From NCBI GenBank assembly GCA_910576895.1, contig CAJTJZ010000019.1, positions 1-15,798 of the forward strand: a stretch of DNA of 15,798 bases, read 5' to 3'. The position numbers and the translations under genes are program-made. The notes under the pieces are model-generated. The model was not told the DNA's origin. It ran no database searches and saw only the letters and a list, made by a program, of their open reading frames with translations. This document shows positions 1-7,181 of this stretch, one piece after another. Source of the stretch: an uncultured Lachnospiraceae bacterium. Lineage in GTDB: Bacteria > Bacillota > Clostridia > Lachnospirales > Lachnospiraceae. How positions within the stretch are numbered: the stretch's first letter is position 1; each line of letters opens with the position of its first letter.

Positions 1-102
1 CCACTGTTTAAGAGGGATATATCTACAGATAAAGTTGATCAGCCAGCAGTTTTGCTGATAAAGATATTGAATTACAGAGAGTAAGTATTGTATAATGTTC
101 AT
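1..102 (-). CDS. Transposase, N-terminal fragment cut by the window edge
   Basis: Read on the minus strand, an ATG at 102-100 opens a frame that stays open for 34 codons to the window edge. It begins MNIIQYLLSVIQYLYQQ and ends RYIPLKQW. From memory this is the conserved N-terminus of a DDE-type transposase common in Lachnospiraceae, which continues with zinc-finger-like Cys pairs and a DDE catalytic core; none of that is inside the window. A good ribosome binding site (AAAGGAG, 118-112) lies 9 nt before the ATG. The catalytic part would be to the left, so intactness cannot be judged. The element's terminal repeat is expected near or just beyond 172. IS family not assigned. The plus-strand frame across the same bases (stop at 82-84) is a shadow. 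Confidence 0.72.
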   Translation of the reverse strand, partial: MNIIQYLLSVIQYLYQQNCWLINFICRYIPLKQW

Positions 103-172
103 GAGCATTGGCTCCTTTCTATAATGGATGTTTGGTCACGGACATTATACCAGAAAAGGGAGGTCAATGCTC
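103..172 (-). promoter_or_regulatory. Fold-back hairpin covering the transposase ribosome binding site
   Basis: The arm 103-126 (starts GAGCATTGGCTCC) is complementary to the arm 143-172 (ends GAGGTCAATGCTC), with a few bulges and a 16-nt loop. In a minus-strand transcript starting outside the element, the arm at 172-143 would pair with the AAAGGAG ribosome binding site and stop next to the start codon. This matches the known fold-back control of several insertion sequences (for example IS10), which blocks expression from host read-through. Followed on the plus strand by TTTTTATTT, so it may also end leftward-to-rightward transcription. Confidence 0.6.
144..152 (-). promoter_or_regulatory. 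Extended -10 promoter of the transposase
   Basis: On the minus strand the sequence TGGTATAAT is a perfect TATAAT box with the TG extension. No good -35 lies at 17 nt (GAGCAT is there; TTGACC is only 12 nt away), which suits an extended -10 promoter. Transcription would start around 135-138, inside the loop of the hairpin at 103-172, so the element's own mRNA would lack the outer hairpin arm. Confidence 0.6.
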
Positions 173-221
173 TTTTTATTTATAAACTTTTTAAAATAAA
201 GGTTTTAGCAATAAAAAACAA

Positions 222-240
222 GGTAGTATTTGACACTACC
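222..240 (+). promoter_or_regulatory. Small hairpin in the leader of the MFS gene
   Basis: GGTAGT (222-227) and ACTACC (235-240) form a 6-bp stem with a 7-nt loop, 10 nt before the GGAGG ribosome binding site of the transporter gene. It could be an operator or part of an attenuation leader. No leader peptide or terminator partner is evident, so function is open. Confidence 0.3.
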
Positions 241-264
241 ATAGAAAAAATGGAGGTTTGAAAA

Positions 265-1512
265 ATGAATCAAACATTATATTCAAAAGATTTTATATTA
301 GTTGTTATTGGTCAGATTATTTCTTTATTTGGCAATGCAACCATAAGATTTGCACTACCATTATATTTATTAAATTTAACAGGTTCATCGGCACTTTATG
401 GAACAGTTACCGCTTGTGCTTTTCTTCCTGCTATTTTGCTGTCGCCTATTGGTGGTATTGTTGCAGACAGAGTAAATAAAAGAAATATTATGGTAATCTT
501 GGACTTTTTTACCGCAATAGTTATTTTAATTTTTTTCTTATTTATGAATAAAGGAAATCTTATTGTTCTTTTGACTCTTACATTAATGCTATTATATGGT
601 ATTGCAGGTGCTTATCAGCCGTCTGTTCAGGCAAGTATCCCTGCATTAGTAAGTCAGGATAATTTTATAGCAGCAAATTCGATTATTAATACAATTAGTT
701 CCTTTGCATCTTTAATAGGGCCTGTCCTTGGAGGTATTTTATATAGTACCTATGGATTAGAACCTGTACTTTGGGTTTGTATGATATGTTTTATTATATC
801 AGCGGTTATGGAGATTTTCATTAAAATACCATTTAAGAAACAAGCTTTTGATGGCAATATCATAAAAATAGCTAGAACTGATTTTGCAGAAAGTATTTGT
901 TTTATCCGAAAAGAGAAACCTGTTATTGGAAAAACTCTTATTGTGGTTTGTGGAATTAATTTGTTCCTCTCTTCTATGATTATGGTTGCATTGCCATATC
1001 TATTTACAGAGGTATTAAATTTAGAAGTTTCACAGGCAAACAGACTTTATGGTTTTGCAGAAGGAGCACTGGCAATGGGTGGATTAGCAGGAGGAATTAG
1101 TGCAGGTATTTTTGCAAGAAAATTGGAAATCCAAAAGTCAGGTAATTTGATAATCGCTTGTGCCATATGTGCATTTCCTATGAGTGTTACATTGATATTG
1201 TTTTCATCTGCAATCATAAATTATATAGTTATAACGATATGCTGCTTTTTTATTATGGTATTTTCAACAATTTTTACTGTACAGATGATGTCTTTTATTC
1301 AAACAGAAACTCCGCAAAATTTAATTGGAAAGGTCATTGCTGTTATTTTTACTATTTCTATGTGTGCACAGCCATTGGGCAATGCATTTTATGGTGTTTT
1401 GTTTGAAATTTGTAAAGGATATGAATATGTTGTTATTTTACTTTCAGGTGTTGTATCGCTTCTTATTGCCATTAATACAAGAAATATTTTTAAAAGATTT
1501 TCAGTAGAATAA
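265..1512 (+). CDS. MFS transporter, macrolide-efflux (MefA/MFS_3) type
   Basis: Predicted proton-driven exporter of the major facilitator superfamily in the cytoplasmic membrane, 415 residues, about the usual 400-420 for this group. The protein is strongly hydrophobic with about 12 likely membrane segments. The signature loop between segments 2 and 3 is visible as GGIVADRVNKR at about residues 63-73. The N-terminus (FILVVIGQIISLFGNATIRFALPLYL) is of the kind seen in MefA-like efflux proteins and enterobactin-exporter relatives. The start ATG follows GGAGG (252-256) by 8 nt. The gene stands alone beside an insertion-element end, which suggests an accessory or acquired gene. The substrate cannot be read from sequence; a macrolide or other drug is possible but unproven. 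Confidence 0.85.
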   Translation: MNQTLYSKDFILVVIGQIISLFGNATIRFALPLYLLNLTGSSALYGTVTACAFLPAILLSPIGGIVADRVNKRNIMVILDFFTAIVILIFFLFMNKGNLIVLLTLTLMLLYGIAGAYQPSVQASIPALVSQDNFIAANSIINTISSFASLIGPVLGGILYSTYGLEPVLWVCMICFIISAVMEIFIKIPFKKQAFDGNIIKIARTDFAESICFIRKEKPVIGKTLIVVCGINLFLSSMIMVALPYLFTEVLNLEVSQANRLYGFAEGALAMGGLAGGISAGIFARKLEIQKSGNLIIACAICAFPMSVTLILFSSAIINYIVITICCFFIMVFSTIFTVQMMSFIQTETPQNLIGKVIAVIFTISMCAQPLGNAFYGVLFEICKGYEYVVILLSGVVSLLIAINTRNIFKRFSVE

Positions 1513-1549
1513 AAGATGGTTACTAATAAATAGCTAGGGAAACAAAACA

Positions 1550-1569
1550 GCGGTCAAGTTTTTGACCGC
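1550..1569 (-). terminator. Hairpin terminator between convergent genes
   Basis: Perfect 8-bp stem GCGGTCAA / TTGACCGC (1550-1557 with 1562-1569), 4-nt loop. On the minus strand it is followed by TGTTTTGTTT, so it is best read as the terminator of the exported-protein gene. On the plus strand the tail is AAGTATAAT, so it would be a poor terminator for the MFS gene. Confidence 0.65.
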
Positions 1570-1581
1570 AAGTATAATATA

Positions 1582-2118
1582 CTATGATACATTTATAATA
1601 TATTCGCACCACCATATATCCTTATTTTCTCCGTACCAACTCCAATGACTAATCCAAACCTGATCATCCATTTTATAAATAATATATCCAATGTCATCGC
1701 CATCAGAGTTAAATACTTGAAAACTTTGTTTTTTATTGTAGTTTGAGATGTTTATTGACATATCACCCATAACATTTATCTTTTCTCCAATAGCTATTTC
1801 TTGATATATTGGATTATTGACTATAATTTTTTCGAAATTTATATTACTTTTTACTTCAAATAATTTTTCATTAAATTGATATTTATTCATAGCTCTATCT
1901 TTAAGGAATTTTTCTTCTGTAACCGAATAGAAAGGGGCGAGATAGATTACAGAATCCGGCATTTGTATTTTAGATGTAATAATAGTATTTGTATAAGTAT
2001 TTCTTATATCTTTAGAATTTGTCATAAGTGTTACCTCTGCTGTCATAAAGATAATAATAGATAAAACTATGATAAATAATGTAAGTTTCTTATAGTTTAA
2101 TACATTTTTAATTCTCAA
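1582..2118 (-). CDS. Unrecognised membrane-anchored or exported protein
   Basis: A 178-residue protein I do not recognise. It has a short basic N-terminus (RIKNVLNYKK), one hydrophobic segment at about residues 12-29 (anchor or uncleaved signal; no lipobox), then a polar extracytoplasmic region rich in Asn, Ile, Lys and Tyr. The C-terminus is aromatic (DDQVWISHWSWYGENKDIWW). The start is TTG at 2118-2116, chosen because AGAAGGTG sits 7 nt upstream (2133-2126). The region before it (to about 2300) has no convincing minus-strand promoter. It is transcribed towards the MFS gene and ends in the hairpin at 1550-1569. With no relatives recalled and an insertion element nearby, it is probably accessory DNA. 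No function is assigned. Confidence 0.7.
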   Translation of the reverse strand: MRIKNVLNYKKLTLFIIVLSIIIFMTAEVTLMTNSKDIRNTYTNTIITSKIQMPDSVIYLAPFYSVTEEKFLKDRAMNKYQFNEKLFEVKSNINFEKIIVNNPIYQEIAIGEKINVMGDMSINISNYNKKQSFQVFNSDGDDIGYIIYKMDDQVWISHWSWYGENKDIWWCEYIINVS

Positions 2119-2334
2119 TTTTACACACCTTCTTTCAAATGCGAGGGACTTCTATGAATAAATAGGCTTTCCCATAGCAGTGCCAATAATGAATTTGCAT
2201 ATGGTTGTTTTATATTTCTTTTAGTCTATAACTTTTAGATCAAAAAATCAATAGGCTTTAAAGAGTTTTTGTTTTTATAGATAAAGACACCTTAATATCT
2301 TTATACTTTTAACAAATCAATATTACAAAAATCT

Positions 2335-2361
2335 TTGACAGCGTAAATAGCTTGGTATATA
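2335..2361 (+). promoter_or_regulatory. Promoter of hemL
   Basis: Perfect -35 TTGACA (2335-2340) and TATACT (2356-2361) with a TG extension (TGGTATACT). The spacing of 15 nt is short, which the extended -10 could offset; TACTAT at 2358 gives 17 nt as an alternative. The leader would be about 95 nt long. Confidence 0.6.
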
Positions 2362-2378
2362 CTATATAAAGATATCTG

Positions 2379-2415
2379 ATTTAAGTAGAGATAAATAGGT
2401 AGTTAAGTAGAGATA
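2379..2415 (+). repeat. Two direct copies of TTAAGTAGAGATA in the hemL leader
   Basis: The 13-mer TTAAGTAGAGATA occurs at about 2379-2391 and again at 2403-2415, roughly two helical turns apart, just downstream of the hemL promoter. A regulator-binding site is possible. A shorter match (TTAAGTAGA) occurs in the alpha-galactosidase leader at 9381. Confidence 0.5.
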
Positions 2416-2464
2416 TAGAGTGAATAAAAGAAATGAACCATAGAAATAAAAAGGGAGATAAAAG

Positions 2465-3745
2465 ATGGAAATAAAACAATCAGAATCTTTATTTAAACGT
2501 GCTATGACTTTTATTCCCGGTGGTGTCAATAGTCCCGTTAGAGCATTTTTCAGTGTTGGTGGTACACCACGTTTTATAGAACGAGCAGACGGGGCATATT
2601 TATATGATCAGGATGGAAATAAATATATTGATTATATTAGTTCTTGGGGTCCTATGATTTTAGGTCAAAATCATCCTGTGATAAAAGAAGCTGTAATAAA
2701 AGCAGCAGAATCTGGATTAAGTTTTGGAACGGCAACAAAAAGAGAAGTAGAAATAGCAGAGCTTATTTGTACTTCTATTCCACATGTAGAAATGATTCGG
2801 ATGGTAAATTCTGGTACAGAGGCAGTTATGAGTGCAATTCGTGCAGCAAGAGGATTTACTGGCAGAGATAAAGTGATTAAGTTTGAAGGCTGTTATCATG
2901 GACATACCGATGCTATGTTAGTAAAAGCAGGGTCTGGCATGATGACTTCTGGGATACCAGACAGTCGTGGTGTGCCAATGGCATGTGCAAAAGATACTTT
3001 AACAGCGATTTATAATGATATCGATAGTGTAGAAAAATTATTTGCAGAAAATCCCGGAAAAATTGCTTGTTTAATAATAGAACCAGTGGCCGCAAATATG
3101 GGACTTGTATTACCAGAACAGGGATTTTTAGAGAAAATAAGGGAAATTTGTACAAAAGAGGGAGCTATTTTAATTTTTGATGAAGTGATTACAGGTTTTC
3201 GTCTAGCATGGGGAGGTGCAGCACAGTATTTTCATATTGTTCCAGATTTAGTGACATATGGAAAGATTATAGGAGGCGGAATGCCTGTAGGTGCTTATGG
3301 AGGACGAAAGGATATTATGACTTGTATTGCTCCGATTGGTTCTGTCTATCAGGCAGGAACATTAAGTGGAAATCCGATTGCGATGGCAGCAGGACTTGCA
3401 CAGCTTTCGATTTTAAAAGAGCATCCAGAAATTTATCAACAACTTGATTTGATTGGTACAAGATTTGCAGATGGAATGAGAAAAATAAAAGAAGAAAGAA
3501 AAGCACCAATTATAGTAAATCAGATTGGATCTCTTGCAGGTGTATTTTTTACAAAAGAACCAGTAATAGATTATGTATCAGCAAAAAAATCAGATGCAAA
3601 GGAATTTGCCAAATATTATCATTATATGTTAGATAGGGGCTGTTATTTTGCACCATCTCAATTTGAGGCTATCTTTTTTTCAGCAGCACATAAACAGCAG
3701 GATATAGAGGATACTTTAAGGAAAGCAGCAGATTTTTTTGAATAA
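2465..3745 (+). CDS. hemL: Glutamate-1-semialdehyde 2,1-aminomutase
   Basis: PLP enzyme that converts glutamate-1-semialdehyde to 5-aminolevulinate, the last step of the C5 route to tetrapyrroles, in the cytoplasm. The 426 residues match the family length of about 425-430. Visible hallmarks are FIPGGVNSPVRAF near the N-terminus (residues 16-28), the cofactor phosphate-binding SGTEA (116-120), GCYHGH (142-147), Asp239 in IFDEVITGFR that contacts the pyridine nitrogen, and the Schiff-base Lys267 in YGKIIGGGMPVGAYGG. The start has AAGGGAG 7 nt upstream. No other hem genes are in the window, so the rest of the pathway must be encoded elsewhere. The next gene follows after 27 nt and is probably co-transcribed. 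Confidence 0.96.
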   Translation: MEIKQSESLFKRAMTFIPGGVNSPVRAFFSVGGTPRFIERADGAYLYDQDGNKYIDYISSWGPMILGQNHPVIKEAVIKAAESGLSFGTATKREVEIAELICTSIPHVEMIRMVNSGTEAVMSAIRAARGFTGRDKVIKFEGCYHGHTDAMLVKAGSGMMTSGIPDSRGVPMACAKDTLTAIYNDIDSVEKLFAENPGKIACLIIEPVAANMGLVLPEQGFLEKIREICTKEGAILIFDEVITGFRLAWGGAAQYFHIVPDLVTYGKIIGGGMPVGAYGGRKDIMTCIAPIGSVYQAGTLSGNPIAMAAGLAQLSILKEHPEIYQQLDLIGTRFADGMRKIKEERKAPIIVNQIGSLAGVFFTKEPVIDYVSAKKSDAKEFAKYYHYMLDRGCYFAPSQFEAIFFSAAHKQQDIEDTLRKAADFFE

Positions 3746-3772
3746 AATCAACGAAAGAAAGGAATCATATCA

Positions 3773-4387
3773 GTGACAGGAAAAACACATATGGTATCTG
3801 GAATTGCTGCAAGTTTTGCAGTTGTTCTTCCAAAGACACCAAAAGAAATGCTTCTTTGTATTGGTGCGGCTGCCATTGGTGCTGTGATTAGTGATATTGA
3901 TGTCAGCACTTCAGAAGCAAGAAGAAATTTTAATAAATTGCTTAAAGTAGTTGCACTTATTTTATTAATTACGGGATTTTTAGAATATCATTTTCAACTT
4001 GGTATATTAAATATGGCAAGGCATCATGGATATTTATTAACAACTGCGGGATTTTTCTTATTCTTTTTTGTTTGTATTTATGGTAAGGAGCAACCACATC
4101 GAAGTTTTATGCATTCTATTTTAGGGCTTTTCTTACTTACCTTTAGTGTTTATATGATGTTTCCTCCAGCATCCTTTCCATTTGCAGTTGCTATGATAAG
4201 CCATGTAGTATTGGATTTACTAAATAAACGAAAAGTAAAATTATTTTATCCTTTCCGTAAAGGGGTTGCATTTTCTATATGCAGATCGGATGGAATTGTA
4301 AATACTGTTTTATTTTATTTATCATGTTTCATTAGTTTGGGAATAGGGGCGTTTTTATTATTTCATTATTTTACAATATCAATATAA
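3773..4387 (+). CDS. YdjM-like membrane-bound metal-dependent hydrolase
   Basis: 204-residue polytopic membrane protein of the YdjM / DUF457 family (E. coli YdjM is a LexA-controlled inner-membrane protein; the reaction is not established). The family's likely metal ligands are all present: GKTH (His6), SDID (Asp41, Asp43), PHRSFMHS (His109, His114) and SHVVLDLLNK (His144, Asp148), followed by FYPFRKG. Membrane segments lie at about residues 12-38, 57-75, 88-103, 116-142 and 176-200. The start is GTG at 3773 with AAAGG about 10 nt upstream; no in-frame ATG fits the conserved GKTH beginning. It trails hemL by 27 nt with no terminator between, so probably one operon, though a functional link to heme synthesis is not evident. 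Confidence 0.82.
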   Translation: MTGKTHMVSGIAASFAVVLPKTPKEMLLCIGAAAIGAVISDIDVSTSEARRNFNKLLKVVALILLITGFLEYHFQLGILNMARHHGYLLTTAGFFLFFFVCIYGKEQPHRSFMHSILGLFLLTFSVYMMFPPASFPFAVAMISHVVLDLLNKRKVKLFYPFRKGVAFSICRSDGIVNTVLFYLSCFISLGIGAFLLFHYFTISI

Positions 4388-4734
4388 ATTCTTTTGCTTT
4401 CTTTTTAAAAGAGAAAAAAAGAATTGTGGGAAAATGTAAATGAGATTTTTTCTAAAAACTGGAAATTGCTATTGTTTTTTTGAGAATAGTTCGTTATGAT
4501 ATAATTATATCAGATATATGAAAGAACAAATAGGATTGCGTATATAATAGCATGCATTTTTACTTATTTCTTCATTTATTTAAGAAATAGACAAGCATAA
4601 ATGTAAGGAAACGATAAGTAAAGGATAGTTTGTTTTTTCAAAACTGATAGAAAGTAGTAAGGACTGTTATTATTTTAGAAACAGTTTCTTTATCTAAATA
4701 ATAAAAAAATAATAATGTATAGGAGATGAAAGGG
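4388..4734. other. Intergenic region and long leader before pta
   Basis: About 345 bases with no open frame of note. It holds a likely promoter (4472-4500), a 14-bp palindrome GATATAATTATATC (4498-4511) overlapping it, an AT hairpin TATTTCTT / AAGAAATA (4565-4572 with 4582-4589) and a weak stem ACTGTT / AACAGT (4663-4668 with 4680-4685) followed by TTCTTT. The leader would be about 225 nt. I recognise no riboswitch. The T- and A-rich stretch just after 4390 is too poor to call a terminator. Confidence 0.4.
4472..4500 (+). promoter_or_regulatory. Candidate promoter of pta
   Basis: TTGTTT (4472-4477) and TATGAT (4495-4500) separated by exactly 17 nt. Both are 4-5 of 6 matches to consensus. It is the best sigma-A-like pair before pta; another promoter closer to the gene cannot be excluded. 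Confidence 0.45.
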
Positions 4735-5718
4735 ATGTTTGGTTTTGGTCAGTTAATTAACATACTGAAAAAGAATCCAAAGAAAATTGTATTTACAGAA
4801 GGGAAAGATCCACGTATTTTAGAGGCTGCTTCTCGTCTTTTGGCAAGTTATTTTTTACATCCAATTTTAGTTGGAAGTGAAGAAGAAATTCAGGAAGCCG
4901 CAGAGGAAAGTGGTTTTAATATCCGAGGTGCAGAGATTATTAATCCTGCTTCTTATAACAAAATGGAAGAAATGATTGCAGAGCTTGTAGAGATGCGGAA
5001 AAATAAGGGAATGACAAGAGAAAAGGCAGAGAAGCTATTATTGCAAGCAAATTATTTTGGTACAATGCTAGTGCATATGGGGGAGGCAGATGCTTTGCTT
5101 GGTGGAGCTACATATTCTACAGCAGATACTGTTCGTCCAGCACTTCAGCTAATTAAGACAAAACCGGGGAATAAAATTGTATCCTCTTGTTTTATTTTAG
5201 TACGTCCTGCCGCTACAGGTGAAAATGAAGTTATGGCTATGGGTGATTGTGCAATTAATATTCATCCATCAGAAGATGAACTAGTAGAGATTGCACTGGA
5301 AACGGCAAAATGTGCAAAGCTTTTTGGTGTAGAGCCACAGGTGGCATTTTTAAGTTATTCTACTTATGGTTCTGGTACAGGGGAAGATGTGGATAAAATG
5401 AGAAATGCAGCACAGAAAACAAAGGAACGTGATCCAGAGCTTCCTGTTGCTGGAGAACTTCAATTTGATGCTGCTGTTTCTCCAAGAGTTGCTCGTACAA
5501 AATGTCCAGATGCACCAGTAGCAGGTTATGCAAATACATTTATTTTCCCAGATATTAATGCAGGCAATATTGGCTATAAAATTGCACAGCGTCTTGGTAA
5601 TTTTGATGCATATGGACCAATTTTGCTTGGATTAAATGCTCCTGTCAATGATCTTTCTCGTGGATGTAATGCTTCTGAAGTTTATTCTATGGCGATTATT
5701 ACAGCAGCACTTGCATAG
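4735..5718 (+). CDS. pta: Phosphate acetyltransferase
   Basis: Cytoplasmic enzyme that interconverts acetyl-CoA and acetyl phosphate, the first step of acetate and ATP formation in fermentation. The protein is the short Pta form of firmicutes, 327 residues with the start used here. Typical stretches are KIVFTEGKDPRILEAA at the N-terminus, ANYFGTMLVHMGEADALLGGATYSTADTVRPAL in compact form at about 103-140, and the C-terminal PVNDLSRGCNASEVYSMAIITAAL. An ATG three codons earlier (4726) directly abuts the AGGAG at 4721-4725 and so cannot use it; the ATG at 4735 has 9-nt spacing and begins MFGFGQL. Acetate kinase, the usual partner gene, is not next to it; ldh is. Confidence 0.95.
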   Translation: MFGFGQLINILKKNPKKIVFTEGKDPRILEAASRLLASYFLHPILVGSEEEIQEAAEESGFNIRGAEIINPASYNKMEEMIAELVEMRKNKGMTREKAEKLLLQANYFGTMLVHMGEADALLGGATYSTADTVRPALQLIKTKPGNKIVSSCFILVRPAATGENEVMAMGDCAINIHPSEDELVEIALETAKCAKLFGVEPQVAFLSYSTYGSGTGEDVDKMRNAAQKTKERDPELPVAGELQFDAAVSPRVARTKCPDAPVAGYANTFIFPDINAGNIGYKIAQRLGNFDAYGPILLGLNAPVNDLSRGCNASEVYSMAIITAALA

Positions 5719-5730
5719 AAAGAGAAAATA

Positions 5731-5743
5731 ATGATAGTATCAT
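5731..5743. repeat. 13-bp palindrome ATGATAGTATCAT between pta and ldh
   Basis: Perfect odd palindrome in the 92-nt gap between pta and ldh. It overlaps a weak promoter-like pair (TTGCAT 5711-5716, TAGTAT 5735-5740, 18-nt spacing), so it could be an operator for separate control of ldh. There is no U-tract, so it is not a terminator. Too short and AT-rich to be firm. Confidence 0.3.
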
Positions 5744-5810
5744 GAATAAAATTCCATCATTTTTACAATAATGATAAATACCAAAAAGTTTAAGAAGGGT
5801 TGATATTATT

Positions 5811-6752
5811 ATGATAAATATAAGAAAAATAGCAGTTATTGGCTGTGGCTTTGTAGGATCTTCTTCTGCATTTAGTTTGATGCAGAGTGGATTATTTTCC
5901 GAGATAGTATTAATTGATTCTGATACAGAACGAGCAGAAGGGGAAGCAATGGATATTAGTCATGGTACGTTATTTGCAAGACCAATGAAAATCTATGCAG
6001 GTACTTATGATGATATTGTAGATGCTGCCATTATTGTAGTTACAGCAGGAGCTGCTCAAAAGCCAGAAGAAACAAGACTTGATCTTGTAAATAAAAATAC
6101 AGCAATTTTTAAATCTATTATTCCTGAAATTGCAAAACGTAATTGCGAGGGTATTTTGTTAATTGTATCAAATCCTGTAGATATTTTAACTTATGTTGCA
6201 GCAAAGCTTTCAGGATTTACAGAAAATCGTGTGATAGGTTCTGGAACAGTATTAGATACAGCAAGATTAAAATATGTGCTTGGAGAACATTTGTCTGTGG
6301 ATAACCGCAGCATTCATGCATTTATTATTGGAGAGCATGGAGATAGTGAAATCGCAGCATGGAGCAGTGCCAATGTTTCAGGAATTCCAGTCAATGATTT
6401 TTGTGAAATGAGAGGGCATTTTGAACATGATAAGGCAACAGAAAAAATTGCAGAGCTTGTAAAAAATAGTGCTTATCGTATTATTGATAAGAAACGAGCT
6501 ACTTATTATGGTATTGCAATGTCAGTAAAACGTATTTGTGAAGCAATTGTTAGAGATGAAAAGTCGATTTTGCCTGTATCCTCTATGATGTATGGACAAT
6601 ATGGTATTGATGATGTTGTTTTAAGTATGCCGGCTGTTGTTGGAAAAAATGGAGTAGAAACAAAAGTACCAATTTCATTAAATAAAGAAGAACTGGAAAA
6701 ATTGCAAGAATCCGCAAAGAAATTGAAGGAAATATTAAAACAGGTAATTTAG
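5811..6752 (+). CDS. ldh: L-lactate dehydrogenase
   Basis: NAD-dependent cytoplasmic enzyme that reduces pyruvate to L-lactate and re-oxidises NADH during fermentation. 313 residues, as usual for the family. The N-terminal Rossmann motif is GCGFVGSSSAF (Gly11, Gly13, Gly16) with Asp36 at the end of strand 2. Catalytic and binding residues are in place: Arg89 in ETRLDLV, Asn121, Asp149 and Arg152 in GSGTVLDTARLKY, and His176 in IIGEHGDSE. Gln83 in AGAAQKPEETR is the residue that marks lactate rather than malate dehydrogenases (Arg in the latter). The start ATG has AGAAGGG about 11 nt upstream. It lies 92 nt after pta and ends at the large hairpin 6763-6805. Confidence 0.94.
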   Translation: MINIRKIAVIGCGFVGSSSAFSLMQSGLFSEIVLIDSDTERAEGEAMDISHGTLFARPMKIYAGTYDDIVDAAIIVVTAGAAQKPEETRLDLVNKNTAIFKSIIPEIAKRNCEGILLIVSNPVDILTYVAAKLSGFTENRVIGSGTVLDTARLKYVLGEHLSVDNRSIHAFIIGEHGDSEIAAWSSANVSGIPVNDFCEMRGHFEHDKATEKIAELVKNSAYRIIDKKRATYYGIAMSVKRICEAIVRDEKSILPVSSMMYGQYGIDDVVLSMPAVVGKNGVETKVPISLNKEELEKLQESAKKLKEILKQVI

Positions 6753-6762
6753 AATGGATATA

Positions 6763-6805
6763 ATATAACAAGAACTGCCAAGAAAGAAGGCAGTTCTTGT
6801 TATAT
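6763..6805. terminator. 17-bp perfect hairpin between ldh and the coiled-coil gene
   Basis: ATATAACAAGAACTGCC (6763-6779) pairs perfectly with 6789-6805 across a 9-nt purine loop. It lies between the convergent ends of ldh and the minus-strand small gene and probably ends both transcripts. Neither side has a classical run of U after the stem, so efficiency is uncertain. Confidence 0.65.
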
Positions 6806-6818
6806 CATGTATGTACTG

Positions 6819-7106
6819 TTATGATATTTTTTTTTGAAAGATATCGATTGTTTTTTTTAATCCGTCCACTTCTTTTTTTAATATATGATATTCTGTGATT
6901 GTGATGGTATTGTCATAGAAAGCGTCTAGTTTTTTTTCTAGTACATTTTCAATATATATTTTGATATTTCGTATTTCTTGGTCAAATGTTTTCTCCATAG
7001 CATCTATTCTTGTTTCTAGTTTATCAAATCTTTCGTTTATTTGCTTGTTATTTGCATTGATTAGACTTGTTAATGCTTCCAGTAAGAGATTATCTCGATC
7101 TTCCAT
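6819..7106 (-). CDS. Small coiled-coil protein of unknown function
   Basis: A 95-residue, highly charged, wholly helical protein without signal or membrane segment. Heptad-like patterns run through almost its full length (for example NERFDKLETRIDAMEK and KKEVDGLKKTIDIFQKK), so a self-associating coiled coil is expected. Only a few residues in the middle (YDNTITITEYH) may break the helix. The start at 7106-7104 (MEDRDNLLLE) is preferred over an ATG 19 codons upstream, because GGGAGG lies 6 nt before it and because the predicted promoter would begin transcription almost at the upstream ATG. It is a single-gene unit. I recall similar ERFDKLE-type small proteins in clostridia but no known role. 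Confidence 0.72.
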   Translation of the reverse strand: MEDRDNLLLEALTSLINANNKQINERFDKLETRIDAMEKTFDQEIRNIKIYIENVLEKKLDAFYDNTITITEYHILKKEVDGLKKTIDIFQKKIS

Positions 7107-7181
7107 AGGCAGCCTCCCTGTTTCTGAGTTTATTTGATTTCTATTGATACTGTGCCAAAACATTGATCTTCAAATATTTTT

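Larger units (their letters stand above)
2119..2464. other. Divergent intergenic region before hemL
   Basis: About 345 AT-rich bases between the exported-protein gene and hemL. It holds the hemL promoter (2335-2361), a pair of near-inverted 12-bp elements flanking it (AATATCTTTATA at 2294-2305 and TATAAAGATATC at 2363-2374, 11 of 12 matching), and a 13-bp direct repeat in the leader. A further ATAAAGA (2281-2287) can pair with TCTTTAT (2298-2304). No RNA gene or open frame with a ribosome binding site is seen. Confidence 0.5.

Noticed and set aside
1..84. Plus-strand open frame ending in TAA at 82-84 (PLFKRDISTDK...), as if the tail of a gene
   Set aside because: The minus strand of the same bases has a start codon, a good ribosome binding site, a promoter and a recognisable transposase N-terminus.
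4388..4425. Terminator after the YdjM-like gene (TTCTTTT...AAAAAAAGAA)
   Set aside because: The pairing is A/T only, imperfect and lacks a following U-run.
4603..4625. Partial match to a CcpA cre site (AAGGAAACGATAAG) in the pta leader
   Set aside because: Only about half of the consensus is met and the symmetric TG...CA ends are missing.
5719..5810. Rex redox-repressor site before ldh
   Set aside because: No TTGTTAA-N4-TTAACAA-like palindrome is present in the gap.
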